Source: a virus. From it: a stretch of 39,293 bases of DNA. The notes under the pieces are model-generated. The model was not told the origin of the DNA. It saw nothing but the letters and a program-made list of their open reading frames with translations, and did not search any database. Of this stretch, positions 37,394-39,293 are shown piece after piece (the first letter of the stretch is position 1; every line of letters begins with the position of its first letter). The stretch spans positions 1 to 39,293 of IMG/VR virus record IMGVR_UViG_3300045107_000831; one strand, 5' to 3'. A program made the translations under genes and the position numbers.

Positions 37394-37657
37394 ATGACTG
37401 CTTCCGACTGGAACAACGTCATCACCGCAGGCTGCTCGGTCCTGGCGCTGCTGGGCGGCGCGGGCGGCACCGTGTGGATCGCCTTCCGCCGGTTCTGCTC
37501 GCGGATCGATCGCTTCGAGGATCGCGTCGGCGACCTCGAGCAGCAGCTGACGGTGCACGGCCAGGAGACCGGCCGCCGCTTCGACGAGATGCAGCACGAC
37601 GTGCGCGAGGTGCGCAGCTGGCTGCTCAACGGGCGCGGGACCACCCCGCCGTCCTGA
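37394..37657 (+). CDS. Putative holin/lysis accessory with one membrane span, 87 aa
   Basis: One N-terminal membrane segment (VITAGCSVLALLGGAGGTVWIAF) followed by a charged coiled-coil-like helix (RFCSRIDRFEDRVGDLEQQLTVHGQETGRRFDEMQHDVREVRSWLL). Such phage proteins lie in lysis cassettes and may be holin-like or i-spanin-like. A 19-codon frame (37331-37390, behind AGGAGAA) ends three bases before this start and contains its AGGAG ribosome binding site, so translation may be coupled. Confidence 0.65.
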   Translation: MTASDWNNVITAGCSVLALLGGAGGTVWIAFRRFCSRIDRFEDRVGDLEQQLTVHGQETGRRFDEMQHDVREVRSWLLNGRGTTPPS

Positions 37658-37681
37658 CCACCTCACAGCAAGGAGATCATC

Positions 37682-38383
37682 ATGACCGGATCCGGCATCT
37701 TCCGTCTCAACCTGTCCGACCTCGCGCGCGGCCTGGTGCTGGCCGTGCTCACCGCGGTGCTGACGTCCTGCCAGCAGGCGATCAGCAGCGGCAACATGGA
37801 CCCGTCCGCCTGGGACTGGCGGGCGATCGGCGGGGTCGCGCTGGCGGCGATCGTCGCCTACCTGCTGAAGAACCTGGTCAGCGACGAGCAGGGCAAGGTG
37901 CTCGGCCGGATCGGGGTCGTCCTGCTGCTGCTGGCCGCCGGCGGCGCGCTCACCGGGTGCTCGTCCCTGATCTCCGGCCTGGCCGTCGGCGGCGCCGGCG
38001 GCGTGGACGGCCCGGGCGCGGCGGCGGTCAAGGTGACACAGACCCCGAGCGGCTGCCCCGACCTCGGCGCTCAGGGCTCCATCCCGGCGCAGGCCATCTC
38101 GCTGGACTGCCAGCGGTCGGCCGATGGCACGATCCACCAGCATGCCGACATCGGCGGCCTGACGCCGGAGAACGTCCTGCTGGCCGGGATGCAGGCCCAG
38201 GCCGCCCAGGCGCAGGCGACGGCGCAGCTGCTCCAGCAGCTCGTCCCGATCGTCGCCCAGGCGGCGGCCACGGCTGCCGGCGGCCCGGCCGCGGGCGCCG
38301 TGGCGGGGGCGCTCACCGCGCGGCCGCCGGCGAGCGCGCCCGTGCCGCTGCTGCCGACGCTGCCGGGCCCCGCCGCGCCGTGA
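37682..38383 (+). CDS. Holin-like protein fused to a lipoprotein-like region
   Basis: A 233-aa protein. Residues 1-72 match a common phage holin-like small protein: FRLNLSDLARGLVLAVLTAVLTSCQQ, then IGGVALAAIVAYLLKNLVSDEQGK, two membrane spans. Residue 73 is Val encoded by GTG (37898), and what follows reads like a lipoprotein signal: VLGRIGVVLLLLAAGGALTGCSS, with lipobox L-T-G-C, Cys93. AGGG lies four bases before that GTG. So one frame could give both a fusion and, from the internal start, a separate lipoprotein (o-spanin-like). The C-terminal 100 residues are Ala/Gln/Pro-rich. The next gene starts by GTGA overlap. Confidence 0.68.
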   Translation: MTGSGIFRLNLSDLARGLVLAVLTAVLTSCQQAISSGNMDPSAWDWRAIGGVALAAIVAYLLKNLVSDEQGKVLGRIGVVLLLLAAGGALTGCSSLISGLAVGGAGGVDGPGAAAVKVTQTPSGCPDLGAQGSIPAQAISLDCQRSADGTIHQHADIGGLTPENVLLAGMQAQAAQAQATAQLLQQLVPIVAQAAATAAGGPAAGAVAGALTARPPASAPVPLLPTLPGPAAP

Positions 38384-38502
38384 ACGACGCCGCGATCCAG
38401 GCGCACATCCTCGGCGAGCTGTTGCACTGGGCCGCGGCGGCGCTCGGCCTGGCGCTCGCCGGGGTCGGCGCCTGGGCGCTGCTCAGGCGCTGGCGGCGGT
38501 GA
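38380..38502 (+). CDS. Small membrane protein, 40 aa
   Basis: GTG start overlapping the previous stop (GTGA). The product is VNDAAIQAHILGELLHWAAAALG, continuing to LALAGVGAWALLRRWRR: an amphipathic start, one membrane span, and a basic end. Last gene of the late operon. Together with the two preceding genes it makes a membrane-protein cassette expected to cause lysis. Confidence 0.6.
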   Translation: MNDAAIQAHILGELLHWAAAALGLALAGVGAWALLRRWRR

Positions 38503-38511
38503 GCTGCCCGC

Positions 38512-38603
38512 CCCAGGCCGCCTGGGTGCATTCTGAACGAGGCCGAGCGCATGGGCATAGCTGTGTCCCTCAACCAACCCGTGCTTGGACAAAACGGTCC
38601 AAG
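38512..38603 (+). terminator. Two hairpins after the last late gene
   Basis: CCCAGG-CCG-CCTGGG (38512-38526) lies nine bases after the last late stop and may end late transcription, though no U-run follows. A second perfect stem, CTTGGAC (38584-38590) with GTCCAAG (38597-38603), is followed by AAAAAA on the plus strand and lies about 70 bases before the attachment core, so it could instead be a protein-binding site for recombination. The remaining bases 38604-38674 and 38724-38771 hold nothing I can identify. Confidence 0.4.
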
Positions 38604-38674
38604 AAAAAATCGGCCCAAAATCGCAAATGTAGGGGTAGCCAGTTGGACAGCCCCACGATATGTTGATACGCGGG

Positions 38675-38723
38675 CTGACTACGGATCAGAAGGTTAGGAG
38701 TTCGAGTCTCTTCGGGCGCGCCA
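38675..38723 (+). other. Prophage attachment site: 3' fragment of tRNA-Arg(ACG)
   Basis: The 49 bases contain the anticodon stem-loop CTGA-CTACGGA-TCAG (anticodon ACG), a T-arm AGGAG-TTCGAGT-CTCTT, the acceptor 3' strand CGGGCGC, a discriminator G and encoded CCA. The 5' half of the tRNA (acceptor 5' strand and D-arm) is absent; the first unpaired difference is G38674 in place of the expected pairing partner of A38690. This is the signature of a phage attachment duplication at a tRNA 3' end. The complete tRNA should lie at the other end of the prophage, left of base 1. Confidence 0.82.
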
Positions 38724-38771
38724 ATTCCCACACTGAGCCGCTGGCCTGCTGCCGCCTGCCGGGCCCGGGGG

Positions 38772-39293
38772 TCAAGGTGGCGCAGGTCTGGGCAACAGCA
38801 GGCTCAACGCCGTCGCCACCGGGAGGTAGAGGGTGCTCGGCCGCCCGATCAGAGGCATGAAGCCGAAAGCCCTGTAGAAGGCCCCCGCACCGTCGTCGAT
38901 GGCGTCGGCGAAGACGGCGTGCGCGCCGATGGGGGCGGTCGCGACGGTCTTGATGGCGTCGAACAGCAAGGCGGCTCCGAGCCCTTGCCCGGCGTAGTCG
39001 CCATGTCGGCCGAGCCAGCCGATCAGCACCGCGGGGACGCTCGGATAGCGCGGCAGCTTCCTGGCCAGCGGCTCGGGGACCTCGTTCAAGGGCACGTTGC
39101 TGGAGGAGAGAGTGTAGAAGCCCGCCACCCGATCCGTCGCGAGCTCCCTGGCGACGAAGCAGGTGGCGTATTTCCGCTTCATGTCCTGCGAGACGGGCTC
39201 CCGGAAATAGCTGTCGATCCGGTCGTTGCCGCAGGTGAAATCAGCCCGCTGGTGCGCCTTCGCCAGCGGTTCGATCGCGAAGCGGACGCTCAC
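38772..39293 (-). CDS. GNAT acetyltransferase toxin (TacT-like), host side
   Basis: At least 173 aa; the GTG at 39293 is the last codon of the window, so the start could lie further right. Motifs fit toxin-type GNATs: FTCGNDRIDSYFREPVSQD, CFVARELATDRVAGFYTLSSSNV, LARKLPRYPSVPAVLIGWLG, acetyl-CoA loop GQGLGAALLFDA, and AGAFYRAFGFMPL with the catalytic-type Tyr. Such toxins acetylate the amino group of aminoacyl-tRNA and are paired with a ribbon-helix-helix (DUF1778) antitoxin just upstream, which would be outside the window. It lies outside the attachment site, in host DNA. Confidence 0.88.
   Translation of the reverse strand: MSVRFAIEPLAKAHQRADFTCGNDRIDSYFREPVSQDMKRKYATCFVARELATDRVAGFYTLSSSNVPLNEVPEPLARKLPRYPSVPAVLIGWLGRHGDYAGQGLGAALLFDAIKTVATAPIGAHAVFADAIDDGAGAFYRAFGFMPLIGRPSTLYLPVATALSLLLPRPAPP

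Noticed and set aside
38640-38723. A complete tRNA-Arg gene
   Set aside because: Only the anticodon arm, T-arm and acceptor 3' strand are present; no D-arm or 5' acceptor strand precedes them.
38660-38860. 66-aa plus-strand frame over the attachment site
   Set aside because: It starts inside the tRNA fragment junction and overlaps the GNAT toxin gene antisense; no ribosome binding site.

Overview
The window is most of a temperate short-tailed (podovirus-type) prophage in a very GC-rich alphaproteobacterium-like host, plus a short piece of host DNA at the right end. The host assignment is inferred from extreme GC bias at third codon positions, frequent GTG and TTG starts, and the style of the integrase and prophage proteins. 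The species cannot be named. The right boundary is the attachment site at 38675-38723, a copy of the 3' part of a tRNA-Arg(ACG) gene without its 5' half. The left boundary and the intact tRNA must lie before base 1. Host sequence starts after 38723 and holds a GNAT acetyltransferase toxin gene cut at the window edge.

Left arm (1-5898, minus strand): an early operon transcribed leftward. In transcription order it holds small unknown proteins, a HTH protein that may be the excisionase, the tyrosine integrase, a ParB-like nuclease-domain protein, another unknown, a terminator, and then a second group ending in a GIY-YIG (T5orf172/Mug113) protein. The N-terminal ~65 residues of that protein are homologous to the integrase N-terminus. 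The operon starts from a promoter (5806-5834) with one palindromic operator in its spacer and a second over its -35 box, followed by a strong intrinsic terminator ahead of the first gene.

Immunity region (5899-7481): a 186-aa protein of unknown function is co-transcribed with a LexA/CI-type self-cleaving repressor. A divergent Cro-like protein reads rightward. Five related 16-bp operator-like sites (two left, three right) are arranged nearly identically at the two early promoters. Both cI and cro lack a Shine-Dalgarno sequence and share the same start context.

Right early region (7482-13895, plus strand): small proteins, a DNA-binding protein, a TSCPD-domain protein, a RyR-domain protein, a Toprim primase, a second ParB-like protein and an AAA+ primase/helicase-type ATPase. 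The genes are tightly overlapped, suggesting one operon. At 13820-14042 follows a cluster of eleven exact TGAAACG repeats in both orientations, a candidate replication origin or packaging-initiation site, just before the terminase genes.

Late region (14064-38502, plus strand): small and large terminase, a HTH protein, a possible internal promoter, P22-type portal, scaffold, SU10/DUF5309-type capsid with a terminator behind it, head-completion and tail-adaptor proteins, a glycine-rich virion protein, a GNAT-like protein, ejection-type internal virion proteins (255, 530 and 962 aa), a tail fibre with a signal peptide and polyglycine C-terminus, a beta-helix tailspike, and three small membrane proteins that probably form the lysis cassette. 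One of these looks like a holin fused to a lipoprotein. No recognisable endolysin is present. Two small membrane-protein genes lie on the opposite strand within this region.
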